Of a stretch of 64,000 bases of DNA, positions 10,281-23,110 are shown one piece after another. How positions within the stretch are numbered: position 1 is the first letter of the stretch; each line of letters begins with the position of its first letter. The stretch is from Edolisoma coerulescens (lineage: Eukaryota; Chordata; Aves; Passeriformes; Campephagidae). The notes beneath the pieces were generated by a model. It saw nothing but the letters and a program-made list of their open reading frames with translations. It ran no database searches and was not told the origin of the DNA. The stretch covers positions 806,001-870,000 of the forward strand of contig VWZW01001321.1 in the NCBI GenBank assembly GCA_013397115.1, read 5' to 3'. The position numbers and the translations under genes are program-made.

Positions 10281-13200
10281 TAATTCTACAGTGAACTCAC
10301 AGAACAGGGCAAGAAATTCATAGTCTTCTTTGGGGCTGGTTATTTTGAGAGTCCTTTCTGTAGACAAAATAATCTTGGTACTCAAAGACAGGCTATCAGG
10401 GTAACAACTCTGTTCTTCGCCATTTCCTATTTTGACACATGAAAAGCAACATAACTGGTGGCAAATAGTGCTAGAACTGAGAGAACCATGAAAAACTCAT
10501 CTCTGAAGTTGCTCAGTGAACAAGACTTTCAATTCCTTAGCATCTCCATTTACAGATCTGTGGACCTTTAGATAAGTACTTTTCAGAAAAAGGTTATGAA
10601 GTAACTTTTTTTTCTGAGCAAATATGGGCAGCTGTATTCAAAATATTATAAAATTACTAAAAACACTCTAAAAGCCATAAAAAATATTTGTCAATGAACC
10701 TGACATATTAAAATCATGTAATAAAAATTACTAAAATATTTAACAACAATCAATCCTTGTTGCTGTTAGCTGAGGGAAATGTAGCTGTACTTAGTTATGA
10801 TAGTTATGATGTTCTAGATCTATATTAAATACAGGAAAATAGTCAGGATCTTCAAGTGGTCTGTTGACTTTTGTCTTTGACTTGACTGTGCTTTTTTACT
10901 GAGTGTTCCCTCACAGCATCTGTAAAGGGATCCAATTTCTAGAAGAAGCTGAACCGAATTCTGGGCTTTGGCTTTGAGTCCTGGCTCTCAACTCAGCAGC
11001 TTTTGAGAAGTTATGCTTCTCATTTTTATCGTAAAAGATGGGAAAAGAGGTAAGATTTCCTCAGCTTGTTACCATGTGTTATGCTATAATTCTAAAAATT
11101 TTCACATTTCTCCAACTTAAGCAAATGCTATCCTGCCGGAATTGCTCATGATTTCACCAAAACACAGACCTATTGAACAGACTACACACTAAAATAACTA
11201 AATAATACATCCTGAACACCAAATACTGAGGAGTTGTTTCTAATCAATTGTATGAAATTAATTCATAAAAGCATTTCACTGAGAAATTTATGAACAAAGA
11301 ATTTTCAGGAGGACTGTAGTCAAGAGTTCTACATTTTGAATATGACTGTATTTCACGGTAAGTCCTCTTGAGGGCAGTTTGAGGGGCAAGACATGACTAA
11401 TACAAGTCACAGTATCAGTGCAGTCATGTTTTATAACAGATGAATAGACTGTGATTAGAACAACATGAACAATTTACAGGTCAAATACATTATTTGCTCC
11501 CAACCAGGTTGCAAAGTACCCAAGCAGCAGCATTCAGTTACAGAACAGCTGTTATAAAAAGGGCTAATCAGTAAGTGCTGCTGGCCTTCCTTTTAGATGT
11601 TTTTTAGCTTTTTGTTTTAAAAAAAAAGATACCCCCAAACCAGAAATTCTGTGTCTAGCTTGTCCTTAATTGTTTTGTTTAAGTATAATTCAGATAATAT
11701 TTAGGCAGCAGATACTTTCCACATGCAATGCTGTGGTCAAAAACAATTTCCCAAGAAATAGTATGATGTAATCCTTTAACTGGTCATACTTACAGAGCTT
11801 TCCCTTGAAAGTCCCAGGCAAAATTAGATTCCCAAATATCATACACAGTAGGAACATCAGTGTCCATTTCCCACTTTGCAAAAGAGGCCAAAAAAAATTC
11901 TCAGGAAAAGGAACTCAAAACTCTGGTATAACAGATCTGCCAAGGATGTCTGCCAAAAAACCAGATGCCCTGGCTGGGAAACAGATATAATTAACAGTGC
12001 TTGCCAGTATTTTCTGCTTTATTTTCTTTCCACCTAACAGTGAAGAGTGAGATTTTAAACATTTGCTTGTGTTAGAACAGGAACTTTCTAAACGGTTATA
12101 AAAATATTTAGAACACAATGTTTTCTTAAAAGAAAAATCTTAACAGAATTGTATTTTAAAATTCATGTAAATGCAAAAATACTCAGATGAAAATATTTTG
12201 CTAGCAACAGTGCACGTTTCCAGCTAATTAGCTTTCCTGCATGTTAAAATTGTGGAGTATGGTGTCAAGGACATCCATATTACCAATCAGCAAATCCCTT
12301 CCCATTTACATAGACAGCTGCCATAAGGACAAAGATGTTCGTGTTTCCAAAACAGTGGCCTTCTGATCAAACCCCTCACAAAACTTCAAAAATTATGCTT
12401 ACTTGACTTTCATCCAACACTGACTTTCAAGGCATAGTGATTAAATGTAGGGCAGGGTTCTGTCATGTTTAAATTTTCGTCATTCAAAATTTCCCTGAGA
12501 CAAGTCCTGCGTAGACATATGCTATGTACGTTTCTATCCTAAGGAGAACTTGTTTTACAGGAAAATATGTCTGCATAGAGGATACAAAAACCAGTAATAT
12601 CAACAGTGCATATATTTCCTTTGATACAATGTCTTACTCTGCAAATCAAACGCTATTCAAATTAAGAGCCAAAATAATTATGGTAAGCATGTAAATAGAA
12701 CTTGCTCAGTATGTCCAAGGTGATAAATTCATGCCACTGCTTTAGCAGGGAAGACAATTTTCTAGGTAACCCAGTTAATGTTACCGTAACAACACAATAG
12801 AGTAACTTGTGCTATAAAGTCAAATGTAATAAATTAGAAACAAACCCTTCAGGTTTCTGAAAGTCCTGTATATACTATGTTTGGCATACTTTCTCCCCAC
12901 ACGCAGAACAAACACTTCGGAATTTTCCCTGTTAAACCCAGTGAAGATATATCTCCTTAAAGAAAGACAATGCAATTTCTAATCCAGAAAAAAATGCCAG
13001 AAATTGTTTCATCCTTAGTATATTCTTTTACATTGTCAAGAAATAAATAAATGGTTCATATTCAGTGGAAAAAAAAGCTATCTCACATAAATTGCTTCTT
13101 GTCCCTGGAAAAGTGTAAGTTCCTTCTTGTTTTAAAAGGCCTGAGAAACAAGAGTGGTTATTTAAGGAGAAATAAAACCAGTTCCAGTGAAACCGCCAAG

Positions 13201-13539
13201 AACACAATAATCTTTTAGTCCAAAGTTTGTGTAGGCCATCTTTTCTTAAGCCAACCTTGTAAATTACTGGAACATTTCTCCTAGCCTATGTATGTGAGCT
13301 TGCTGGATATATCTAGATTCTCCCTTAAAACTTCACATCCATCATACACATTTTATGGGATGAGAGAGGGCAGCTGGAGTTGGGATGTCTCATCACTTTG
13401 CTGTCTACAAGGAGGCACATCCCCTGGCTTCCTCAAAATCACTGTGCAACACAAAACCACAGGCTGTTATAATTCTGCCCTTTATCTAGCTCATTTCTTT
13501 CTTGCAAACAGTAATTAATAAGTAGCACCTATTCCAGGA
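10281..13539. other. 3.3 kb of unique AT-rich DNA
   Basis: No gene or transposon that I can support. Short open frames at 11.7-12.1 kb lack any recognisable domain. Composition is AT-rich and uniform up to the GC-richer block beginning near 13540. Confidence 0.5.
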
Positions 13540-14230
13540 GTCTTCAGCACCTCACCAAGGGTGTGTTGGTGTGGCTGCACAGCCACGCTACCAGGATGCC
13601 ATCAGCAGTTCTGCCAGGTCGGCTGCTTGGGAGGGCACGCGAGCCTAGATGCAGGAAGCCCAGGGTCTCATGCTACTCCCTGGCCACAGCAGGAACACAC
13701 ACAAAAGCAGTCGAAAACGCAGCTTCCACTTGAAGGGGCTTCCTTCAGGCCTGTGGGAGACGTGCCAGCAGAGACAAAGGAGGAGAGAGGCGGCTTGCTG
13801 CCTCTGGTTCCAGGAGATTAATTTCTGAAGATGGGGAAACAGCAAAAGCAGCAATAGAGGAAGTACAGGTGTTNGGGATCAGCACGGAAACAGCCAGTGA
13901 GGATGGAACAGAGGAAGGATTACAGACGACCAATGGGGGCTGGAGGGCAGGGGGCTGCAGGGGGCTGCAGGAACTCGTGATTCAGGATGCTACATGTTGG
14001 CTTTCACCCCATTCGACTTCCGAAGAGGTTTTCCTCCAATTCAAAGCCAGCAGGCTCAACACTCAGTGCCTGTTTGTCTTTCTGGGCAGTTAGGCTTCCA
14101 GTCCCTGCACACTGTTGGCACAAGTGCTCCTCACCAATCTGGGTAAGAAGCACTCCGGGACGCCTCTCTGATACGTGCCTCAGGGTTTAAGGTACATGGC
14201 AGCCTCTGTGCACAATCTGCTTGTGCCTGA
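13540..14230. other. GC-richer island with retained CpGs
   Basis: Composition changes abruptly compared with the flanks. There are many C/G-rich words and scattered CpGs (CACGCGAGCC, GGCGGC, GACGACC, CCGGGACGCC), and a perfect doubled GGGGCTGCA unit near 13950-13970. An exon-like segment lies at 14090-14142 (see findings). No long protein frame is recognisable. It may be an old regulatory element, a non-coding exon or an unrecognised transposon. The only ambiguous base in the window is at 13874. Confidence 0.4.
13874..13874. other. Single ambiguous base (N)
   Basis: The only N in the window, within GTGTTNGGGATC. It marks an unresolved call or a one-base gap fill and breaks any reading frame crossing it. 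Confidence 0.99.
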
Positions 14231-16488
14231 GTAGTGGCAGGTGCTTTCACTGATTTCTTTATCAGCACCCCTTCATCCTTACACAAAGCACAAACACCTT
14301 GCCCTGCTCTTCTGTTATGTAAAAACAGCACTAAAGACCACAGCAGCAATGGTCTTACAGGGGATGGTTAAAGCAGTGGCCAGGGAAGAAAAGGAGAAGA
14401 AGCTTGCAACAAAACAGTTGATAACAATCCCTAAATGATGAAAATTTTGTGCTCAATTGGAGACTCAACTTGAAAATGTCCCTCAGGTATCTTTTTAAGA
14501 ACAGCAGTTACCAACATGTAACCTCTTGCAAGCTTTTTTTTTATTTCAGTAATTATAGGCATTTTTCTTAATCACAAAGTGATTACTAAATTAATAAACT
14601 CTTTGAAGAAAACATGGTGTTATGAGCAATAGTACAACTAAGCATTTATGAAGAGCTGATCTTCTGAAAGTAAAGCAATATGGTAATCAGCAAAACCATC
14701 TGTTAACACTCAACCAGGGATGAATTTTTTTGGGAACGGGCATATTCTTTGAAATTGAAAGACATCCACACAACACACAGACTAAACACAAATGCAAACT
14801 AACCAGGAATTTAATAAGAAAGCCTTACTGTTACATTCTGCAGATTTACAAGTAAAGAATATTCCTTTGCCCATGTTCCTGGGCAAAGGACTGCAGGAAA
14901 ACTCTTCTTGTTGAGAGAAGAACCCTGTGGTAAGCTAATTACACAGGAAAAGCCACAATGTTTAATGTGAAAACCAAACAAGTGAATGAGACTAAGAAAC
15001 AATTTGCAATCATGATTTCAGCAGCTCTCAAAAGCATTGTTGTATCATGAGTGAAGAAACATCATAACACTCTACTATTTATTTATAATTTACATCATAT
15101 TTTTTTTACTAGGGAGCTACCTAGTAGAAATTTTCCTGCTGTTATTCCAAAATATTGTTCTCTCTGTTCATGATTCAAGCATTGAAAAATTTGCTGCCCA
15201 TTTTAAAGAAAGAAAAGACTTCACAAATATCTCAAATTACAGCCTCAAATACTCTCTCCGATTTCTAAGGTAAACTTTTGGCAGTAGTAATCAAGGAATT
15301 GTCTGTTAGAGGTTTCTCTAAACTAAGCACGCACAGCAATGTTACTCTCTGCCACTGAGGTCAAAGCATGTACCTAGTCCATGTGACTTAATCTACGAAT
15401 ACCTTCAAACCACCTAGACTTCAGGCAGTTTTCCTTTTGGATGGGCCTCATGTAGTTCTAATTGCTGTAGAAAAAACCCAGGTGAAATGAATCAAAGTAA
15501 TGACATGGACCGTTATAGCAATTTTAATGTACAAGATACTGACTTCCTGCACTGAAAGACTTTTCTCGGCATGGTTGGTTTTTCTGGCCTGGATGAGGCC
15601 CATCAGTCTTTGACCCACAACTTCACTTTCCTATCTGTTCTGTTTCATTTAAATTGGACAAAGTAAAGCAGTTTTGTAGGGCAAGTCATCATGTTAAGCA
15701 GCTTTAAATCCTCTCTCCTAAAAGTCATAGTTATTTTGAGGAGGTTCTCTGATTTATACAAGTGGAAGGTCATGGCTTTTAGCAACTAGTCATTTCTACC
15801 AGTATTTCTTCATCGTTTGTTGGTCACTGATAGAACGGTGTGGAAATCCTTTAGTCTGTATACTGCATGATTTGTGCTTTACAACTAGTCATCCCCCTGA
15901 CACAGACACTATCTCTTCTGTAAACTGGGATGAGTAGATAAAAGACAATCACCATTTTGATGCATTTTAGGGGTAATCTGCTCAATAAGGGTGTTGGTAG
16001 GCTTCAAAACATTCACTGCGTTCAGTCCCTTTGCCATGAACAGTTTCATCCTCCAGTTTAGTGCGTCCCTAACAGATTGTGGACTCTTAAGAGAACAGCA
16101 AAACCTCATATACTCAAGGGTCCTGACATACCCCCATACTCGGGGTATCCACATTCCTCTCCTTTTCTAGGTGAAGGCTATTCAGGGGAAGATTAAAAGT
16201 AAAATTTGAACTGCTAAACCAAAACTTCTTCTGGAAGAAGCCTTAATGTCCACTGAAGAAGAAACTGCCATTTAGTCTTAACGTTGAGTTTGAAATCAAG
16301 ATTTTCTTACGGAGTCAATGAACTCCACATTTTAGTTTTGCTAGTTTTGCACTGTTTGATTTGTTTTCCCCTCAGTGTCATAAAGTTTATGCATGTTACT
16401 TCAAGAGAAAACTAACTCTTTCAAAAAGCATTAATGCCTACATACAAAATAGAACTTGTTTGCTTCTTTTATTTTCCCTTTTAAGTTT
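14231..16488. other. Unique AT-rich DNA, nothing recognised
   Basis: No gene, RNA or transposon that I can support between the GC-richer island and the CR1 fragment at 16.49 kb. Confidence 0.5.
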
Positions 16489-16580
16489 ATAGAATCATAG
16501 AATTGTTTATGTTGGAACAGACCTCTAAGATCATCAAATCTAACCATTAACCCAGCACAACTGCATTCATGACTACATTC
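16489..16580 (-). mobile_element. Short CR1 3' end fragment
   Basis: The + strand reads ATAGAATCATAGAATTG, then TGTTGGAACAGACCTCTAAG, ATCATCAAATCTAACCATTA and ACCCAGCACAACTGC. This is the complement of the typical CR1 3' terminus. Only about 90 bp remains. Confidence 0.85.
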
Positions 16581-19500
16581 TGAGGCTCGGCATGGGAACT
16601 GGGTGCTGCGCAGGCTTCAGCAGGCAGAGAGACCCACCAGAAAATGAGCTAAAGCAACACTGTGTAGGAATAATTTTTATATACTTAATGAGACATTGAT
16701 GAGACATTTTTAATAGAACAGCTTTTAACATTGGTAAGTATTTAGGTTTTTCATAACTTTCCTCATCAAAAATAGGATAAATTATAGGAATAAATTGAAA
16801 ATCCCAATTAATTGATTTCAAGTGTGTACTCGCTTTCAAATGTATGCTGGATGAACTGATGAATTTTTGATCAAATAAATTCCACCATCTTAATTATTTT
16901 CAGCATAATTTTTACTGGAAGGTTCCCTTTGAGTATAAAAAGTTTCTGTTATTTGTCCTCATTAGCAGAACATAATTTCAGCTGCAAAACTTTTACTACT
17001 CATCAAGAGCTTTAAAAACCTGCTTGCAATTTCAATGGAACTGGGGTAATTAATCATTTATAATAATCAATATTTCATATCAGCAGAAATAAAAAAAAAA
17101 TCTAGGTATTTCATGATGTGTCAATTATGTAAAGAAATTAATTAATGGCTATCTTTATTTAATTGTAATAAAAAGTCAAGTATTCCTTAAAATGTTTTAT
17201 TGATTTGATTACAGCAACAGTGTAAACATTAAAAACCAAGGGGTTTTTAGAGTATAGCATGACATTGTTAAGGGTTGTCTAGACATTTTTGGTGTTCAAC
17301 TTACTGTGAGAAAATTGCTGTCATAAGGGCCAGGATTCAATAATACCAGCTGGTTATATGGCAAAGAGCAGAGTAAAAAGTCAATTGCATGGTGCTTGTG
17401 ACAGAAAAACTTCTTTGGCAAGAAAAATGTCTGCTGTTATCCAGCTGGTGGAATCCAACAGACATTGCTTGCCCTGGACTGTTGATTTATGAGACAATAA
17501 TTGAATAACATAGCAGCCTTAAATTCTGCAACAGCACTGCCTGCTGTTTCACTTCATTCTGTGAAGAATGGAAGTTAAAGAGCTGTAATGAACGAAGCTT
17601 CAGAATTACAGGCTATATTTTCTTTTCCATCAGACAAAAAAAAAAAAAGAAGTTTAATTTTCATTAATCCTGACAGCAGCACAGTGGTTTTACTGCTATA
17701 CGCCATGAATGATGCCCTCAGTGAAGATTTGAAATATATCTACTGCTTAGGGGTTTGAAAACTGCCTCGTATAATATCCTGAGATTCAGCTGCTGTGTTT
17801 GGTGCCTTGCATGTCTCTTGCCTGCATTGGGGGAACATACACAGGGCATTTAAAAAGTTGAGGCCTGAACTTGCAAAGGTACAGCCATACAGTTTCCTTT
17901 GAAGCTCTCAGGCACGTGAGAATATCTATTTTATGGTTAATGTGTGACTGTACACACTTTTTAGGCAAAAATTTTTGTACACGTTTTAAAATCATGCTAT
18001 TTTGCTTCTGAAAAATTAAGCAGAGCCCATGTGAGTGAAGTTATTTTAGGTTAGCTTAGAGAAAAATATTTTGCCTTATAACTATTATCCCTAGAAACAG
18101 ACACTGATGAAAGCCAGAAGTATTTAAATATATACATTTGATTGTAAAGGGTCTTTTTCCTTTTCAAGTAGAAAAATGTCTGAATACTAGTCATCAGCAC
18201 TTGGACAATCTTTTCAGAAGATTCCAGTGCGTTAATATTCACAGACAGATTTTTTTACCTACACCTTATCTTGGTATTTTTCAAACTACGTACAGCACTT
18301 CCATGGAACTATTGTTTATATTAGAAATCTTAAAAAAAAAAAAAAGGTGCCAGATAATACAGATTATATAATGAACTTGTTACATTTCTCCTAAGTGCTT
18401 GTTTTGATCTGTAGAGAGACATTTTGACACACTCTGCTTTTGAGAACTCATTGTAAAGGGCGTTTTTAGTTCCAGTGCAGAATGATAATAGCATATTGCA
18501 TGGTGTCAGGAAATGAGCTGTTCAACCACTAGTCAAGCTTCTGTCATTCCACTTTGACCTATTTCATTCAGATTAAATTATTTTGAACACATACTTCCAG
18601 GAGAGCAGAAAAATATGACAAATACTTCACAATGTATGGTGTCTTGTACAGCACCACTATGCTGTATACTGCTTCCTCTTTTTATTGTTGGTTATATGTG
18701 TTTTATTTCTTTGTGGTATGACTTAAACTAAAATACAATATTAGACCTAAAAATCACATTACCTCTGGTGACAGCATCTAAGACCTCTGATCTACCCAAA
18801 TATTTTCTCAAAGCATGGAAAAGGGGCATTTCTTGGTCCCTCACATTGCTGAGATCTTAATCTGACCTAATTATAGAACTTCAGATGTGCCAGCCAACAC
18901 GTACCATTATTTATTTATGTACTTACCTATGTTTATTGTCCTTTCCTTAATGTTTTAAAGGTTTGTCTGTTGTCTAGCCCCAACAGCTGTGGATCTGATT
19001 CTCTTAAGTCTTTTCTTGCCTTCAGCATTTTTCACGACCTTGTGTGGTTACTTGCCCAGTAATGTTTTTGTTTCAAGGTCTTAAGGACTAAAATATCTAT
19101 TAACCATAGTGAGTTAACACTTAAATTGTTTGCGAGGAGTATAGGCTTCCACAGTTTTTTGATACTGCATAAATAATATCACTGTCTCAGTAAAATAACC
19201 CCAGGAGGGAGTTTTTTCAAGAGACTTTGGAAGTATCATACATGTCAGTAATATCTATAAAATAACCCTATCATGTTAAAAAGATGATTTAGCATTCAAA
19301 AGTGTGAGTTTTTATATGTGCTGAGTTACTCTTTTTATCTTTGCTTATTTTCTTTAATTTTTGTTTTCTGAAGTTGCATAACTGTCATACCTTTATTTTT
19401 GTGTTGGAAGAAAAACTTGTAACACCAGAAAATGTGGTGGAATCCCTTTAAAATTGTATATTCTGTTGAGCAGTTTAGATACATAAATCAGATTTGGTTT

Positions 19501-20031
19501 CAACAGGTTTCTAATAGGTGCTGCTACTTGTTTATTGCAGTTTGATGTATGAAATTTCATTTCCTTCTTAGACACATTCTTGTCTCTTCTTAACTACCTG
19601 TAAGAAGTTTTCCAGAGACCTTGAGATAGATATGATGTTTTCTCACATTCTTCCTAATTATAAGAGCCTGCAGAAAGAAATAATTTCGTAAAAAATTTTT
19701 TGTATATTTTTATGGTTGTTGAGGGTTTGACTCCAGTATGTATTTCCCTTGCTTGTTTACACTTGGAGGCTTTTTCTAAAGTTCTGGTGTGGATAATGCT
19801 TCTCAGAATTGGCCTGTCTTCTGTAAGTCTCATGCTAGGGTGTTTTATTTTAAGTGCAATAAAACAAGGGTTCACAGGCATGTGAAAAATTATTCTTATT
19901 CTTAGAATTATCCCTCTTAGAGAGCTGCATTTTAGGATGTCCTCCTAGTGCTGGGTAGTGTGATTACTGTCAGATTTGGAAGACTATTGGCTGAGATTTA
20001 TTATTTATATTATGAGTACTCAATATCCAAC
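16581..20031. other. Unique DNA with one conserved-looking block
   Basis: No gene or transposon recognised. Poly-A runs are at about 17636-17648 and 18331-18344. The block at about 17320-17720 is of higher complexity than its surroundings and reads like a conserved non-coding element (see findings). Confidence 0.45.
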
Positions 20032-20277
20032 AATTTAACGAAGTTTAAGTGATTTCTTTAGTTAACAGCATTCCCTGAACAGGGAAAAAATCAGTTACAG
20101 TTATTATAGGAAAATGTATTTGAATAAACCAAACAAGTTACAAACTCACTAAATTTAACGAAGTTTAAGTGATTTCTTTAGTTAACAGCATTCCCTGAAC
20201 AGGGAAAAAATCAGTTACAGTTATTATAGGAAAATGTATTTGAATAAACCAAACAAGTTACAAACTCACTAAATTTA
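20032..20277. repeat. Perfect 120-bp tandem duplication
   Basis: Bases 20032-20151 are repeated without a single mismatch at 20152-20271, and the first bases of a third unit (AATTTA) continue to 20277. The unit includes CCCTGAACAGGGAAAAAATC. The short word AATTTA occurs at the left edge, the middle junction and the right edge, so the duplication boundaries share about 6 bp of microhomology. Perfect identity means it is either very recent or an assembly artefact. Confidence 0.98.
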
Positions 20278-22760
20278 TTAATTACTCAAAGTTAATACTC
20301 AAAAAAATCATATTTTATTAAGTTAGGAAAAGATGAATAGTGGAAGTGATATAATGTCATTTTTGGGAACAGCTATGAAAAGTCATCTCACTAATATGCA
20401 TATTCATGGCTAACTACATGTGTACAGTATATCAAATACATGACTCACATTAAACTCAACCTACTCTAGGCCCTTGCTTGCTCTAACTTCATTAACGTAG
20501 CAGAATTGAATCCTGTGTACTTACTAATGCTAGCAAGTCTTTCCATGTAAATGAAGCATATATTTTGAACTCCTGTCTCAACTACAACTTCACAGTATCT
20601 CATCTATGAAAACATACATCATCTCATATGACTTGCAGCCTTACACCCTACAACCTTTGTTTTCTAGGATTTCTTACCCCATTTCTTAGTTAACAGAGGT
20701 AATTCACCTTTCCTATTTATTCTTCACAAAAGGTTCATTTTTGTTTTCCTGAATAAACAGTAGTTTTTCACTGCCTCAATTTTCATCAAATCTTCTAGAG
20801 AAAAGCAACCAAATGATTCCTTCACAAACAAAACTGTATCACGGAGCTCAATTTGTAGTGATAGACACATGCTGTATCACCCTGAGTGACAACTAAAATA
20901 AAAAAAGAAAGGTCCCTGAAGAAAGAATGCTGACATTTTATCTTTCCATATGCCAATATGTGCTCTTTCCATCATAGAGTAAGTTTAAACACATTTGTTT
21001 TGTCAACCATTGTTGTATTGAATTCTAAGTGAAGACACTCATATTTTCAAAGGGATTTACATCATTAGAGTCACTCATTTCAGTTGGGAAAGTGTTCTCA
21101 TCTACTTTAAAAATGACATTTGGGTGACATTTAAAGTTACTGAGTCAATGGAACAGACATTTTTTTCTTTTCCTGAGAACAGAACTTCAGAAAGAGCTAT
21201 CTGTAAAAACAAACAAACAAACAAACAAACAAACAAAAAAACCGAACAAACAAAAAAAAAAAAAACGAAAAAGAAGAATAGACTCTGTCCAGTCCAGTTG
21301 CAAAAATTCTGCTAATTTTACTATGGAAAACTTGTAAGCTTTTTCTGTCTTCATAAAAATTTAGCTGATAAGGCTTCTGTCAGAATTCCAACCTGACATA
21401 ACAGGGTATTACTGTCATACTAACACCAACAAATTTGAATGGCAACACTCCAAAGCACTTTTAGTTTGATCTCAGGTTATCTGACATAATACCCAACACA
21501 CTGTTAATGAGACTGAGAGAGGAACTGTTAGCAAACAGGTGGGTGGGAGGTTAGTGACACAAAACTTTCACAGACACCATCCTAAAAGGTCAGGTTTTAG
21601 CATTTGTGATCATCTGTTGAATTAAATCCTAGTCAGATGCCTTCTGGGTGCTCAGGTTCATACTTCCAAAAGCTTCTCCTTAACATTCCAAGCACTTAAC
21701 CTGTTAAATTATTTGAACAATGACAGCTTTTTGCACATACTCAAGGCTCTGACACTTTGAGCACTATGTTGGCTCTGCTCAATGGGGAAGAGCCACCCAC
21801 TGCCTTCTTTCTGGGATGGTTACCCCTCTGGGACTTTTGCAGCACACTGGGCCAGGTGAAATCTCATGGAGCAGGGCTCTCCTTCCTGCCCTGTTCTCCA
21901 TCAGACCTTTGACGCTGGAGGTCTACCTCATTCCCTCTCCTGGGAAGGACCAAAAGCTGTATCTCCAGCTTTCTCAGCAGTGTTTCAACCACAGGGTGCC
22001 CTGGCATTGTTCTGCACCTTTTCTTTTAGCTGAATTATTTGAATCTGTTCATAAAGGACAAGTCTTCAGCCCATTGGTCATGGCATACTTTGGAGGGAAA
22101 AAGCCTTGTTCCAGTTTAAAAGCTCAGGAAACGTAACACCAACAGCAGAGCTGTCTTAGTCTTCTTCAAGAAGAACAAAGGAAACATGTACAGAGCACTA
22201 AATTAGGATCTCATTGCACACAGAACAAACACAGGTATTTTTAAACAGAAAAGAAACTGTAAAGTCTGCCAGGTAACAGGATTATGTATATGTTACATGT
22301 ATGTTAAGTATTAAGTATATGTTTTCACTTTAAAACAGTTTATTTCAGTTTTGTATAATTTGACATTTGTAAAAGGCAGAAAAGTGAAAAAAAACCCAAA
22401 ACATTTACTTACAATTCCACCAAGCTGCAAACTAGCAATTAGGGACAAAAAGCTGTAGACCCTGGGCAGGACTGAACGAGTTATTTATTGACAGGCAATG
22501 TTCTTGTTAAAAGACATTTCAAGAAATCATAATTATATTCAGAAACTATGATGTCCTCTTTTTTTATTTTTCTTTCCCAGAGGTGAGTAAAAATCAGTGA
22601 CAGAGAAGAGGAAGAATGTGGCAGGCCTGGAGAGATTGGAAATGCAGCTGAAATCTTTTTCAAGTTCTGGCCTAAGTGAGAAAAACAAGATTAAGATAAG
22701 AACCAAACCTGATTCTAGCTCCAAAGACAAAGCAGGAGTCTTGTTGGGTAATAAATCTTT
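20278..22760. other. Unique DNA with simple repeat and GC-richer patch
   Basis: No gene recognised. It holds the (AAAC)n repeat at 21205-21274 and a GC-richer patch at about 21740-22140 with a 106-codon + strand open frame (21816-22136) that shows no domain I recognise. Confidence 0.45.
21205..21274. repeat. (AAAC)n / A-rich simple repeat
   Basis: About seven tandem AAAC units run from 21207, interrupted by ACCGAACAAAC and followed by a 13-base A run and A-rich sequence. It is a microsatellite likely to vary in length between individuals. Confidence 0.95.
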
Positions 22761-23110
22761 CACAGAACCACTGAATTGTTAATCAAAGAATTGTTAGGGT
22801 TTTAAGGGACCTCTGGGGAACATCCAGTCCAACCCCTTGCCTTGGCAGGGTCACCTGCAGCAGGTGACCCAGGAATGTATCCAGGTGGGTTTTGAGTGTC
22901 TCCAGAGAGAGAGACTCCGTGACCTTCCTGGCCAGCCTCTTCCAATGCTCTGCCACCCTCAGCATAAAGAAATTTTTCCTCATGTTTAGGTAGAAGTTCT
23001 TGTGCTTTAGTTTATGGCCATTGTTCCTTGTCCTGTCACTGAGCATCATTGAAAAGAGTCTGGCACCACACTCTTGGCACCTGCCTTTGGGATATTTATA
23101 TGCATTAACT
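22761..23110 (-). mobile_element. CR1 LINE 3' end, C-terminal ORF2
   Basis: The + strand carries the complement of the CR1 3' end: CACAGAACCACTGAATTG, then GGACCTCTGGGGAACATCCA, GGTCACCTGCAGCAGGTGAC, CCAGGTGGGTTTTGAGTGTC and TTGTTCCTTGTCCTGTCACT. Similarity stops near 23110, so only about 350 bp survives. It resembles the 7.3 kb copy in its 3' UTR and is probably from a related subfamily. Confidence 0.92.
22783..23110 (-). pseudogene. CR1 ORF2 C-terminal fragment
   Basis: The minus-strand frame includes GARLFSMMLSDRTRNNGHKL, then FYLNMRKNFFMLRVAEHWKR and a SLETLKTHLDTFLGHLL tail. This is the standard CR1 ORF2 C-terminal block order (ARLFSVV, DRTRGNGHKL, then F.VRVTEHW). The frame is unusually intact for its length, but it lacks every catalytic domain. 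The N-terminal 16 or so residues of the open frame lie outside the element. Confidence 0.88.

Noticed and set aside
17636..17648. Poly-A run as the tail of a processed pseudogene
   Set aside because: No gene-like sequence, poly-A signal or target-site duplication precedes it. The same holds for 18331-18344 and the T runs at 25995 and 46551.
21816..22136. 106-codon plus-strand frame in a GC-richer patch
   Set aside because: Lower stop density is expected from the composition. No domain and no splice signals support it.
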